A stretch of DNA of 64,000 bases, from contig NZ_FNDK01000003.1 of the NCBI RefSeq assembly GCF_900099605.1, positions 62,001-126,000 of the forward strand, given 5' to 3'. Positions 23,842 through 33,301 of the stretch are shown here, piece by piece. The stretch comes from Alteribacillus persepolensis (GTDB lineage Bacteria > Bacillota > Bacilli > Bacillales > Marinococcaceae). Below the pieces are notes generated by a model, which had not been told where the DNA came from, did not search any database, and was given only the letters and a program-made list of their open reading frames with translations. The position numbers were made by a program, and so were the translations under genes. The first letter of the stretch is position 1, and every line of letters begins with the position of its first letter.

Positions 23842-26136
23842 GTGAATACATCATTTATAACAGAGAAGATGGAGAACAGCGTACTGCCGGAAGAAAGAAT
23901 TCAAGAGTGGATCAGTGAAGCTGTACGGCCTTATTCGCGTTTGGATAAGACGGAATATGAAGAAACGGTGCTCCAATATATAAAAAAACAACCGCCAGAG
24001 TCATTTTCAAAACTAGCTAACCTTCTTATCCTGCATGCGACGGAACGAATTGACAGAAATGAGCCAGAGTGGACATATGTAGCAGCTGATATTTTTTTAC
24101 AAAACTTATACCGGCAAGCATCAGAAAATCGTGGATATGACAAACACAAGAAGTACGGATCGCTGTTTCATTTATTAGGTACTCTTCGGCGTGAGGGAGT
24201 GTACGATTCTGCTCTTCTTCGCGACTACAGCAAAGAGGAAATCGCCGAATTAGAGCAGGTAATTGATCCAGAGCGTGATAAATTATTCACTCACATCGGT
24301 ATTTTGACACTTACCCATAAATATCTAGCAACTGATAAAAATAGAAACGTTTTTGAGCTTCCGCAAGAACGCTTTATGATCATTGCTATGAAACTAATGT
24401 CTAATGAACCACGTGAAAAGCGAAAAAAGCTTGTAAAAGAGGCATATTGGGCTCTTTCTAATTTGTACATGACAGTAGCAACGCCGACACTTGCGAATGC
24501 AGGTAAAGGTGTAGGCCAGCTAAGTTCGTGCTTTGTGGAGACAGTAGATGACAGCCTTAGGGGGATTTTTGATTCGAATACAGATGTGGCTTCATTATCA
24601 AAAAACGGGGGTGGTGTCGGAATCTACTTCGGGAAGCTCAGAAGCCGCGGATCTTCCATTCGAGGATATAGAGGGGTTGCCGGGGGGATTATGGGCTGGA
24701 TGAAACAGCTGAACAATACAGCGGTATCCGTTGATCAGCTTGGACAGAGACAAGGTGCTTTTGCTGTTTATCTTGATGTCTGGCATCGGGATATTCAAGA
24801 GTTTCTTGATGCGAAGCTGAACACAGGAGATGAGCGCCTGCGGACCCATGATATCTTTACAGGTGTTTGTGTGCCGGATTTGTTTATGGAACGAGTAGAA
24901 GAGCGCGGGGATTGGTATTTGTTTGATCCGCATGAGGTACGGACAGTGATGGGATGGTCACTAGAAGACAGTTATGATGAAGAGAAAGGCAGCGGAACGT
25001 TTCGAGAAAGATATGAGATGTGTGTGCATCATCCGGATTTATCCAAGCAAAAAGTGCCAGCAATTGAAATAATGAAAAGTATATTGAAATCACAGTTACA
25101 AACAGGTACCCCTTATATGTTTTATCGTGACTCAGCGAACCGCGATAATCCAAATAAACATAAGGGGATGATATACAGCTCCAATTTGTGCACGGAAATA
25201 ATGCAGAATATGAGTGCAACAACGATGAAAGAAGAAACAATGACAGCAGATGGAACTATCATTACAGAAAAAGTTCCAGGAGATATGGTTGTCTGCAACC
25301 TCTCTTCGATTTCGTTAGCACGCGCTGTACAGCATGACGTCCTCGAACGCCTTATTCCGATACAAGTTCGTATGCTCGACAATGTGATTGACTTAAACAA
25401 CATTGGTGTCCCGCAAGCAGAATATACAAATAAACGCTACCGGGCAGTAGGCCTGGGAACATTTGGGTGGCATCACCTGCTTGCGCTTAAAGGAATCCGG
25501 TGGGAATCAGAGGAGGCGGTAGTTTTCACTGACAAGCTTTACGAAAAGATTGCGTATCTGACATTTAAAGCAAGTGCCGAGCTGGCAAAAGAGAAGGGAG
25601 CCTATCCTTTATTTGATGGCAGTGAATGGGAGACAGGTGCTTATTTAAAACGACAGTATGCAGTTCAGGATGAAGAGGGAAGAAATGTCTACATTACAGA
25701 TGAATGGAGGAAGTTGGCTGAGTCCATTCAGCAAGATGGTATTCGAAATGGGTATCTATTAGCTGTGGCACCGAACGCGACAACTTCTCTTATTGCAGGA
25801 TCTACTGCAAGCATTGATCCTATTTTCCGACAAGAGCACATTGAAGAGAAAAAAAGTTTCCGATCACCAGTCACTGCACCAGACATAGGTCCTGAAACAA
25901 TCTGGTATTACAAGTCCGCTTTTAATATTGACCAAAAGTGGAGCATTAAGCAAAACGCCGTCCGTCAAAAGCATATCGACCAAGCAATTAGTTTTAATCT
26001 ATATGTCCCTCGGCATATTAAAGCTGTTGAATTTCTGAATTTACATCTAGAAGCGTGGAAGTCAGGTTTAAAAACGACATACTATACACGTTCCACTGCT
26101 ACAGTTATTGAGGACTGCGAAAGCTGTTCAAGCTGA
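23842..26136 (+). CDS. nrdA: Class I ribonucleoside-diphosphate reductase, alpha subunit
   Basis: A 764-aa catalytic subunit that reduces ribonucleoside diphosphates to deoxy forms. Catalytic residues: cysteine pair in LSSCFVE and MVVCNLSSI, thiyl-radical cysteine with its Asn and Glu in NLCTEI, and the C-terminal redox pair CESCSS. TPTLANAG, GGGVGIYFG and PNATTSLIAGSTASIDP are typical. The start is GTG at 23842 after GAAGGAGGAGAAAAG; an upstream ATG at 23749 lies at the riboswitch terminator and is rejected. First gene of the operon with nrdB and metE. No nrdI or nrdH is attached, which favours class Ia over Ib. Confidence 0.93.
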   Translation: MNTSFITEKMENSVLPEERIQEWISEAVRPYSRLDKTEYEETVLQYIKKQPPESFSKLANLLILHATERIDRNEPEWTYVAADIFLQNLYRQASENRGYDKHKKYGSLFHLLGTLRREGVYDSALLRDYSKEEIAELEQVIDPERDKLFTHIGILTLTHKYLATDKNRNVFELPQERFMIIAMKLMSNEPREKRKKLVKEAYWALSNLYMTVATPTLANAGKGVGQLSSCFVETVDDSLRGIFDSNTDVASLSKNGGGVGIYFGKLRSRGSSIRGYRGVAGGIMGWMKQLNNTAVSVDQLGQRQGAFAVYLDVWHRDIQEFLDAKLNTGDERLRTHDIFTGVCVPDLFMERVEERGDWYLFDPHEVRTVMGWSLEDSYDEEKGSGTFRERYEMCVHHPDLSKQKVPAIEIMKSILKSQLQTGTPYMFYRDSANRDNPNKHKGMIYSSNLCTEIMQNMSATTMKEETMTADGTIITEKVPGDMVVCNLSSISLARAVQHDVLERLIPIQVRMLDNVIDLNNIGVPQAEYTNKRYRAVGLGTFGWHHLLALKGIRWESEEAVVFTDKLYEKIAYLTFKASAELAKEKGAYPLFDGSEWETGAYLKRQYAVQDEEGRNVYITDEWRKLAESIQQDGIRNGYLLAVAPNATTSLIAGSTASIDPIFRQEHIEEKKSFRSPVTAPDIGPETIWYYKSAFNIDQKWSIKQNAVRQKHIDQAISFNLYVPRHIKAVEFLNLHLEAWKSGLKTTYYTRSTATVIEDCESCSS

Positions 26137-26159
26137 TAGAAAAAGGAGAGTTTAACAGA

Positions 26160-27197
26160 ATGTCAACATTAAATAAACGTGTTTTGTATGATACGGCAGC
26201 AGCTAACCGATCAACGGGAATTATTAACGGCAAAAGTTCTAATATCTTGAATTGGGATGATACCTCTAAAAAATGGGCGTATCCAATGTATAAAAATATG
26301 CTTCGAAACTTTTGGATACCGGACGAAGTAAGCTTAATTCATGACCGCAATCAATACAAAGAACTAAGCGAGAAAGAACGCAACGCTTTTAATAAGATTA
26401 TTGGCTTGCTTGCTTTTCTCGACAGTGTGCAGACTGATTTTTCTTCAAAAGTTGCCGACTATTTAACCGATTCGAGTTTAAATGCTCTTATGACAGTTCT
26501 CGCGTTTCAAGAGGTCGTTCATAACGAATCTTATACGTATGTGTTATCAAGCACAACAGACAGTCATACGCAGCAGGAAATTTTTGAATACTGGAAGACG
26601 GATAACGTCCTGCTTGAGCGCAACCAATTTATTGCTGATGGATATACAGCTTTCACGGAGAACCCGACAAAGGAAACGTTCATTCGGGCTATTGTCTATG
26701 ATGTTATTTTGGAAGGCTTGTTTTTTTACTCTGGTTTTGCCTTTTTCTATAATTTGGCTCGTAATCAAAAAATGCTCGGTACAGCCAAGATGATTAACTT
26801 TATTAACCGAGATGAGCAGCTGCACGTTTCCTTATTTGCAAACATTTTAAAGGAGACTTTAACAGAGAATCCAGAGCTTCATACGGAGGAATTTGCCAAC
26901 TTTGTAAAAGAGACGTTTCAAAAGGCAGCAGAGCTTGAAATAAAATGGGGCAACTATATTATCGGTGATGAGATAGAAGGCATTCATTCGCAAGAACTGG
27001 AAAGCTATATTCGATTTATGGCAAATAAACGCACAAAAGAGCTGGGTTTTGACCCTGTCTTTGAAGGGCATCAGAAAAATCCGATGAAATGGATTTCTGT
27101 ATATAACGACAACTCGAAAGGAAAAGCTGATTTTTTTGAAACAACCGTGACCGATTACAACCTTGTTGATCAAGAGAACGACTTTGACGCCTTATAA
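26160..27197 (+). CDS. nrdB: Class I ribonucleoside-diphosphate reductase, beta subunit
   Basis: A 345-aa ferritin-like radical-generating subunit. The di-metal ligands and tyrosyl radical are visible: FQEVVHNESYTY holds E-x2-H-x3-Y with the radical tyrosine present (so not a Tyr-less class Ic type); EGLFFYSGF and RDEQLHVSLF provide further Glu and His ligands. The C-terminus is acidic (DQENDFDAL), as expected for binding to NrdA. Starts 24 nt after nrdA, with AAAAAGGAGAG as ribosome-binding site. Together they form the oxygen-dependent, B12-independent reductase. Confidence 0.93.
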   Translation: MSTLNKRVLYDTAAANRSTGIINGKSSNILNWDDTSKKWAYPMYKNMLRNFWIPDEVSLIHDRNQYKELSEKERNAFNKIIGLLAFLDSVQTDFSSKVADYLTDSSLNALMTVLAFQEVVHNESYTYVLSSTTDSHTQQEIFEYWKTDNVLLERNQFIADGYTAFTENPTKETFIRAIVYDVILEGLFFYSGFAFFYNLARNQKMLGTAKMINFINRDEQLHVSLFANILKETLTENPELHTEEFANFVKETFQKAAELEIKWGNYIIGDEIEGIHSQELESYIRFMANKRTKELGFDPVFEGHQKNPMKWISVYNDNSKGKADFFETTVTDYNLVDQENDFDAL

Positions 27198-27238
27198 CCT
27201 ATTATTATATTCCATGAACTTTAGGGAGGAAAAAAACT

Positions 27239-29509
27239 GTGACAAACATAAAAAGCAGCAGCCTGGGATATCCCCGGCTTGGAGAGAAAAGAGAGTGGAA
27301 AAAAGCGCTGGAAAGTTTTTGGGCTGGCACGATGGGAGAGGAAGATTTTGAAAGACGAATGAAGGAGCTGAGATTGTCCTTTCTAAAAAAACAAAAAGAG
27401 AAAGGATTAGATCTTATACCGATTGGTGATTTCTCCTGCTACGACCACATGCTAGACACAGCCGTGATGTTCGGTATTGTACCTAAACGTTTTGGGAAAT
27501 CCGCAGGCCGTGTACCGTTGTCTACTTATTATGCAATGGCACGCGGAACGGATAAGGCTCCTGCCTGCGAAATGACAAAATGGTTTAATACAAATTATCA
27601 CTACATCGTACCTGAATTGGAGCAATCAGAGCCGTTTTTAACGGAAAACATACCATTGAAGTTTTATCAAGAGGCAAAAAAAGAATTGGGAATAGAAGGG
27701 AAACCGGTAATCGTTGGCCCTATAACGTTTGTAAAACTGTCTAAGGGATATGAGCCGGAAGAGTTTTCAAGTTATGTCGACAAGCTGCTGCCTTTATATG
27801 AAACTATTCTAACAGAGTTAGAAGAAGCAGGTGCTTCATGGGTACAGATAGACGAACCGATTCTTTCGGTTTCACTGTCAGACGATGAATGGCAAATATT
27901 AAAACAAACCTATGAGCATTTGACAACGGCAGCTCCGCACTTGAAGATTCTATTGCAGACGTATTTCGGCTCTGTCGATGATTATCAAAGAATGATTAGT
28001 CTGCCGGTAGCAGGGATTGGTCTTGATTTTGTGTATGGACGTAGTGAAACACTGCATAATATACATGTACATGGCTTTCCATCAGATAAGGTATTGGCTG
28101 CCGGTGTTATTGATGGACGCAATATATGGCGCGCGGACTTCAGGGAGAAACTTGGATTATTGGAACAACTAAAAGAGATAGTCAGGGAAGAAAACATCAT
28201 GGTCCAGCCTTCCTGCAGCTTGCTTCACGTACCCGTGACAACGGAGCTTGAGAAGGATATTCCGCAAGTACTTCAAGATTCGCTTGCTTTTGCAGATGAG
28301 AAACTAATGGAGCTTGCAGTGTTGAAAAACCCGTCCGCGCATGAAGATATATTAGAGAATAGCTTACGTTCGCGAGAGGCGCTTGCGCAGTCCTCTTTCC
28401 GGTGCCTTTCTAGACCATCTGACATAAAAGAAATACGGGACAGTCGCCCGCTTCCATTTGCAGAAAGACAGAAGCTTCAAGAGGAAAAGTGGAACCTTCC
28501 GCTGCTTCCGACTACTACAATCGGAAGTTTTCCGCAGACACGAGAAGTACGAGTGAAGCGGCGTGATTTTCGTAAAGGTGATATATCAAAACAGGAATAC
28601 GTACAGTATATTCAAAAGAGAATTGAAGAGTGGATAAATATCCAGGAAGACATTGGTCTTGACGTTTTTGTTCATGGTGAATTTGAAAGAAATGACATGG
28701 TTGAGTTTTTTGGGGAGAAGCTGAAAGGAATTGCCTTTACTTCGTATGCTTGGGTTCAGTCTTATGGCTCACGATGTGTAAAACCACCGATTATATACGG
28801 TGATGTTGAGTACATAAAACCGATGACAGTGGAAGAAACTCTTTACGCCCAATCTCTAACGGATAAGCCGGTAAAAGGAATGCTGACAGGACCGGTAACG
28901 ATACTGAATTGGTCTTTTGTACGTGATGATATTGCAGAAAAAGAAGTGTGTGAGCAAATTGCAGTTGCTATTAGTAATGAAGTGAAAGCACTAGAAGAAG
29001 CCGGAATAGAAATGATTCAAGTCGATGAACCAGCCCTTCGTGAAGGAATGCCTCTAAAAGAAAAGGAGTGGCAGGAATATTTAGACTGGTCGGTACGGGC
29101 ATTTCGTATAGCAACCTCACAAGTAAAAGATACAACTCAAATTCACACGCATATGTGCTATAGTGAATTTGACGACATTATAGAAGATATTCGTGCTCTT
29201 GATGCTGATGTTGTGTCTATTGAAACATCGCGGAGCCATGGGGAATTGATTAAAGCGTTCGAAACAGGCCAATATGATAAAGGAATTGGACTTGGGGTCT
29301 ATGACATCCACAGTCCACGCATACCTTCAGTCCATGAAATAAAAGATATGGTTGAACGTGCCCTGCGTGTATTACCGCCATCCTTATTCTGGGTGAATCC
29401 AGACTGCGGCTTGAAAACGAGAAAAGAATCAGAAACAACAGCCGCTTTAAAAAATATGGTGCAGGCTGCTCAAGATGTCCGATTGTCCGTTCAACAAAAA
29501 CAGGTGTAA
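27239..29509 (+). CDS. metE: Cobalamin-independent methionine synthase
   Basis: A 756-aa enzyme that transfers a methyl group from 5-methyltetrahydrofolate (polyglutamate) to homocysteine without B12. Two related barrel halves; the zinc site is formed by HTHMCYSEF (His, Cys), a Glu and NPDCGLKTR (Cys); LLPTTTIGSFPQT marks the start of the second half. The start is GTG at 27239 after TTAGGGAGG. It follows nrdB by 41 nt without a terminator, and ends before a very strong one, so it belongs to the B12-riboswitch operon. MetE genes are classic targets of cobalamin riboswitches. Confidence 0.95.
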   Translation: MTNIKSSSLGYPRLGEKREWKKALESFWAGTMGEEDFERRMKELRLSFLKKQKEKGLDLIPIGDFSCYDHMLDTAVMFGIVPKRFGKSAGRVPLSTYYAMARGTDKAPACEMTKWFNTNYHYIVPELEQSEPFLTENIPLKFYQEAKKELGIEGKPVIVGPITFVKLSKGYEPEEFSSYVDKLLPLYETILTELEEAGASWVQIDEPILSVSLSDDEWQILKQTYEHLTTAAPHLKILLQTYFGSVDDYQRMISLPVAGIGLDFVYGRSETLHNIHVHGFPSDKVLAAGVIDGRNIWRADFREKLGLLEQLKEIVREENIMVQPSCSLLHVPVTTELEKDIPQVLQDSLAFADEKLMELAVLKNPSAHEDILENSLRSREALAQSSFRCLSRPSDIKEIRDSRPLPFAERQKLQEEKWNLPLLPTTTIGSFPQTREVRVKRRDFRKGDISKQEYVQYIQKRIEEWINIQEDIGLDVFVHGEFERNDMVEFFGEKLKGIAFTSYAWVQSYGSRCVKPPIIYGDVEYIKPMTVEETLYAQSLTDKPVKGMLTGPVTILNWSFVRDDIAEKEVCEQIAVAISNEVKALEEAGIEMIQVDEPALREGMPLKEKEWQEYLDWSVRAFRIATSQVKDTTQIHTHMCYSEFDDIIEDIRALDADVVSIETSRSHGELIKAFETGQYDKGIGLGVYDIHSPRIPSVHEIKDMVERALRVLPPSLFWVNPDCGLKTRKESETTAALKNMVQAAQDVRLSVQQKQV

Positions 29510-29518
29510 AACAAAAAT

Positions 29519-29556
29519 GAAAACAGCTGCTTGGCTATAGCCAAGCAGCTGTTTTC
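29519..29556 (+). terminator. Terminator of the nrdA-nrdB-metE operon
   Basis: A perfect 17-bp stem: 29519-29535 pairs with 29540-29556 around TATA (core CAGCTGCTTGGC / GCCAAGCAGCTG), the right arm ending in GTTTTC. The 150 nt beyond it to tctA hold only a small CCTAA/TTAGG hairpin. Confidence 0.85.
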
Positions 29557-29706
29557 AGGTTCTTTCCGTATAAAAAAGGTAAGGCAGCATGTGAAGCTGG
29601 CATGTTACAAGCTGAGGCATGGGCTCTGCTAAGTACTGCCACGTCACGTGTAAGTGCGGAAATCAAATTGTTTCTAATGTCACCCCCTAAACGGTTAGGG
29701 AGAAAA

Positions 29707-31224
29707 TCACTTACGAAACACTTTCTGCTTCTTTTTAAAAGAAGCCATCATTTTTTGATACGTTTTTGTTTGTGAAAATAATGTGAAACAAAACGCCAAT
29801 GTTAACAATAAACTGATAGGATTATTCACAAATCCGATGAGAAAAGCACCAGGTTCTTGAGCTGTCATATACGCACGTCGAAACGAAGAATCGATAAGCG
29901 GTCCTAGAATTAAACCTAATACAAGCGGTGCAACAGAGAATTGATAAACTTTCATAAAGAAACCAACAAAACCAAAGCCAAGCATCCAGTATACGTCTGT
30001 CATACTGTTATTTAAGGCATAAGCACCGATAACAGTTATTACCGCAATAATCGGAAGCAGTATTTGTTTTGGTATCGTAACGACCCGAACAAATATGCCA
30101 ACAACGAGCAGACCGAAAATCAACAAAAAGATATTAGCTAAGACAGATGAGCCGACCATAACCCAAAACAAGTCGCCGCTTTGTTCCATCAGCATCGGAC
30201 CTGGCTGCAAGCCATGAATGAAAAGGGCACCGATGAAAATGGCTGTAACAGCATCACCTGGAATACCTAGCGTTAACATAGGAATCAGTGCACCGCCGAT
30301 AGCTGAGTTATTTCCCGCTTCTGGTGCAATGACGCCTTCATATGCCCCTTTTCCAAATGAGCGCTTCGGATTTTTCGTTGTACGCCTGGCGTGGTCATAG
30401 GAAAGCAGCGATGCGATTTCACCGCCTGCACCAGGCAAGGCTCCAATTAAAACACCCATGACAGAAACCCGCATCGACAGCGGCAAAAAACCAAGCAAAA
30501 ACCGAAGCGGCGGAAAGGCCATTTTCTTCAATGTGACAGTTTGTCCTTTCTCATTCAACGTTTTCAGCTGATAAAGGATTTCTGACATGCCAAATAAACC
30601 TAATATCGCTACGACAAAATCGATACCGTTCATCAGCTGAAGGGACCCAAATGTAAAACGGCTGCCGCCGCCGATTGTATCCATGCCGACAAGTCCTAAG
30701 ATAATACCGGCACCAGCTGAAAACATACCTTTTGCCATCGAACCTTGGCTCAAGCTGCCGATTAACAGCAACCCAAGCATGGCCAGCAGAAAATAGTCAC
30801 GCTGTCCAAATTGAATAGCAATAGACGAGACAAGAGGGGCGGCTGTAGCTAAAACGGCTACGCCAACCAATCCTCCAAGAAAGGAAAAGATGGTTGTTAA
30901 CGTTAAGGCCATGCGTGCCTCTCCGCGCTGTGAGAGAGGATATCCATCAAATGACGTTGCCACCGAAGAAGGAGAACCGGGCATATTGACGAGAATGGCT
31001 GCTCGTGAACCACCAAAAACGCCCCCGTAATAAATGCCCAGCATTAACGCGAGCGCTGGCAGCAAGTCCCAGGAATAGGTCAACGATAACAAGAGTGCAA
31101 CAGCCATCGTTACGGAAAGGCCCGGAATAGCACCAACAAAAATACCGGCCAGCGTCCCGGCTGCAACGAACAACAGCAGCTCTATGTTGACAAAGGGCGT
31201 GAGAAATTGTTGTAGTACGTCCAT
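29707..31224 (-). CDS. tctA: Tripartite tricarboxylate transporter, large membrane subunit TctA
   Basis: A 505-aa polytopic membrane protein with about 11-12 helices. TctA signatures: GIFVGAIPGLSVTMAVALLL near residue 30, YYGGVFGGSRAAILVNMPGSPSS, and in the second half GALPGAGGEIASLLSYDHAR, PEAGNNSAIGGALIPMLTLGIPG. It forms the channel of a sodium- or proton-driven uptake system for (tri)carboxylates or similar acids, with TctB and the binding protein TctC. Lies 12 nt after tctB. The substrate is not deducible; TctC-type systems take up citrate, aromatic acids and others. Confidence 0.92.
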   Translation of the reverse strand: MDVLQQFLTPFVNIELLLFVAAGTLAGIFVGAIPGLSVTMAVALLLSLTYSWDLLPALALMLGIYYGGVFGGSRAAILVNMPGSPSSVATSFDGYPLSQRGEARMALTLTTIFSFLGGLVGVAVLATAAPLVSSIAIQFGQRDYFLLAMLGLLLIGSLSQGSMAKGMFSAGAGIILGLVGMDTIGGGSRFTFGSLQLMNGIDFVVAILGLFGMSEILYQLKTLNEKGQTVTLKKMAFPPLRFLLGFLPLSMRVSVMGVLIGALPGAGGEIASLLSYDHARRTTKNPKRSFGKGAYEGVIAPEAGNNSAIGGALIPMLTLGIPGDAVTAIFIGALFIHGLQPGPMLMEQSGDLFWVMVGSSVLANIFLLIFGLLVVGIFVRVVTIPKQILLPIIAVITVIGAYALNNSMTDVYWMLGFGFVGFFMKVYQFSVAPLVLGLILGPLIDSSFRRAYMTAQEPGAFLIGFVNNPISLLLTLAFCFTLFSQTKTYQKMMASFKKKQKVFRK

Positions 31225-31236
31225 GGTGCATTCTCC

Positions 31237-31734
31237 TTACGGAAACACAATATTGAACAATTGTGAGAATAGAAAATAAATGACAACGATGGTACCGATG
31301 GAAACAGCAATGTTTACAAACCAGGATACTCCTTTGAGAAAGAACATACTGGCTATTAAAAATAAAAACGCAGCTGGAAAAAAAGTTAATACCGGAAGCA
31401 ATAATACAAATCCAACAACAAGAGCAAAATAAGCAATGATAAGCTGATAGTCTTTTTTCGTAAAGATTAGGTTGCTCTCAGACGCAGTAGTGGTTGTATC
31501 TGGTGCTTTTTCTACAGCATCTTTGTCTGATTGTTGTGTGGCAGCGCGTGCCCGGTTGTCTTGAAAAATGGTAAAAATGCCGGCTGCGAGCATAATAACG
31601 GAGATAAGAGCCGGAAAAAAGCTCCCGCTCGAAGGATCAGTAACAGATTGATCTTCCATCATAAGAGCCTGGCTTAATACAACCAGGCTTATGATGACCA
31701 TTAAAAGTCCAGGCAGCGATGATTTTATGGACAT
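31237..31734 (-). CDS. tctB: Tripartite tricarboxylate transporter, small membrane subunit TctB
   Basis: A 165-aa protein with four hydrophobic segments and a charged loop (about residues 55-85), matching the poorly conserved TctB family; the N-terminal pattern DPSSGSFFPALISVIMLAAGI is typical (GPxFFP-like). Sits between tctC (17 nt upstream) and tctA. Identification rests on size, topology and position. Confidence 0.85.
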   Translation of the reverse strand: MSIKSSLPGLLMVIISLVVLSQALMMEDQSVTDPSSGSFFPALISVIMLAAGIFTIFQDNRARAATQQSDKDAVEKAPDTTTTASESNLIFTKKDYQLIIAYFALVVGFVLLLPVLTFFPAAFLFLIASMFFLKGVSWFVNIAVSIGTIVVIYFLFSQLFNIVFP

Positions 31735-31751
31735 GGTTAGTTCGCTCCTTG

Positions 31752-32813
31752 TTACTCCTCGTCAACTCTTGGAATATCAAATTCTTCTGGTGACGTGTCA
31801 GTGGCTCCTGCATCATATAACATCCATGTTGAAGTAGAACGATTTTGTTCTAAATACTCAATGGCTTCTTCGCCATGGATATTTAATGGCTGCACGCCAA
31901 GGTTTTCTAATGTTGTTTGGAATTGTTCATCTTCTTGGGCAGCAGCAAATGCTTCGGTTAGCTTATCTATAATTGCATCTGGTGTGTCTTTATGAGCAAA
32001 TACACCTTGAAAAGGTCCCCACGGCAAATATTTTTCAAACTCAGGATATGCTTCTGTTAAAGCAGGTGCATCCGGAACGGATTCAAGGCGTTCATCGTTA
32101 ATGACAGCCAGCATTTTAAAGTCGCCGGAATCCACATATTCTTGTGCTGCTGATACAGCAAGAACAGTGGCATCAATTTCTTCACTAAGAAGTGCTGTAG
32201 CCAGCGGGCCATCGCCATCATATGGAACTTGGTTAAATTCGGTGCCAAGTTCAGCGGAAAGCATAGCACTAGCCACATAAGGAAGGCCGCCTTCACCGGA
32301 AGTCCCCATTGTAATATCTCCAGGGTTGTCGGATGCATAGTCTGCAAGTTCTTCTAATGTATCAAACTCAGAGTCTTTGTTTACTACAATTCCTGCATAG
32401 CTTTGCCCGATAATAGATACTGGCTGAAAATCACTTAAGTAATCTCTTTCTGAAATGCCTAAAACCTGGTACAAACCATTAGGGTTTTCAGCGCCAAAAA
32501 GAAGGGTATATCCGTCAGCAGGCTGATCATACACGTACTGGGCACCCGTTGCACCAGAGGCGCCTTCACGGTTTTCCATTACTAGTGTGCCGCCCAGTTC
32601 TTCTTCAGCAAGCGGAGCCAATGTACGTGAAATATTGTCGGTCGCACCGCCTTCGCCCCACTGAATCACACCTCTTATATCACGTTCTGGATAATTCTCA
32701 ATATCTGATTCGGACATTTCAGTGTCCGTCTGCCCGCCGCATGCTGCTAAAAAGAGCATGGGTGTAAGAAGCACAGCAGAAGCCAGTTTTTTCGTTTTCT
32801 TTTTCCACGTCAT
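31752..32813 (-). CDS. tctC: Tripartite tricarboxylate transporter, substrate-binding lipoprotein TctC
   Basis: A 353-aa extracytoplasmic binding protein. The N-terminus is a lipoprotein signal (LLTPMLFLAACGG, lipid-bearing Cys about residue 25). The Bug/TctC domain follows: YPERDIRGVIQWGEGGATDN, MENREGASGATGAQYVYD (family pattern NkpGagg-iga), TMGTSGEGGLPYVA, and FNQVPYDGDGPLATALLSEEID. The start is preceded by GGGGGAATTGGC. First gene of the tctCBA operon, with an IclR-type palindrome upstream (32988-33008). Ligand unknown. Confidence 0.92.
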   Translation of the reverse strand: MTWKKKTKKLASAVLLTPMLFLAACGGQTDTEMSESDIENYPERDIRGVIQWGEGGATDNISRTLAPLAEEELGGTLVMENREGASGATGAQYVYDQPADGYTLLFGAENPNGLYQVLGISERDYLSDFQPVSIIGQSYAGIVVNKDSEFDTLEELADYASDNPGDITMGTSGEGGLPYVASAMLSAELGTEFNQVPYDGDGPLATALLSEEIDATVLAVSAAQEYVDSGDFKMLAVINDERLESVPDAPALTEAYPEFEKYLPWGPFQGVFAHKDTPDAIIDKLTEAFAAAQEDEQFQTTLENLGVQPLNIHGEEAIEYLEQNRSTSTWMLYDAGATDTSPEEFDIPRVDEE

Positions 32814-32987
32814 GCCAATTCCCCCTCGTATGCCTATACATGTCTGCCTTCTGTTTACGTTGTATGTACAGAAACATCAATAAACAGATGCAAAGGATTA
32901 CAATAAAGAAAACTTGGCCAGCGCCAAGCATTTAGGTGCAGGTGATAGCCTCGTTGCACTTATACTTTCTTATCAGTACAAAAAAAG

Positions 32988-33008
32988 AAATTCCACAGTA
33001 TGGAATTT
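32988..33008. promoter_or_regulatory. Candidate IclR operator between tctC and iclR
   Basis: AAATTCCA-N5-TGGAATTT is a perfect 8-bp inverted repeat in the divergent tctC/iclR interval (32814-33301). Its TTCCA/TGGAA core resembles IclR-family operators. The rest of the 488-nt interval holds no recognisable gene. Confidence 0.5.
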
Positions 33009-33260
33009 AGTATTAATAAGTGGAACTTTGATTACAAGCATTGTATCAAAAGATTCAGAAGATGTCACTATAGAAATGTCCATTCGTTCATTGATAAAGA
33101 GAAAGTTCCCCTGTATTATTTATCACGTTACTGCTTTCCATTATAAAAGTATAAGGGGCAAAAAAGAAAGGGCGAATTTCATCTTTTTTGTGAACCGCAC
33201 GATTCTGTCTACTTGAAATAATCGATAAGGCTTTATACAATGAAGTCAATTTTCACGAAA

Positions 33261-33275
33261 TGAAATTCAGTTCCA
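33261..33275. promoter_or_regulatory. Second IclR-like site before the iclR start
   Basis: TGAAATTCAGTTCCA fits the E. coli IclR-type consensus TGGAAATNATTTCCA with three mismatches and lies 26 nt before the regulator start codon, suggesting autoregulation. Confidence 0.35.
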
Positions 33276-33301
33276 TGTGCCAAAACAAAGGAGGAACGTT
33301 C

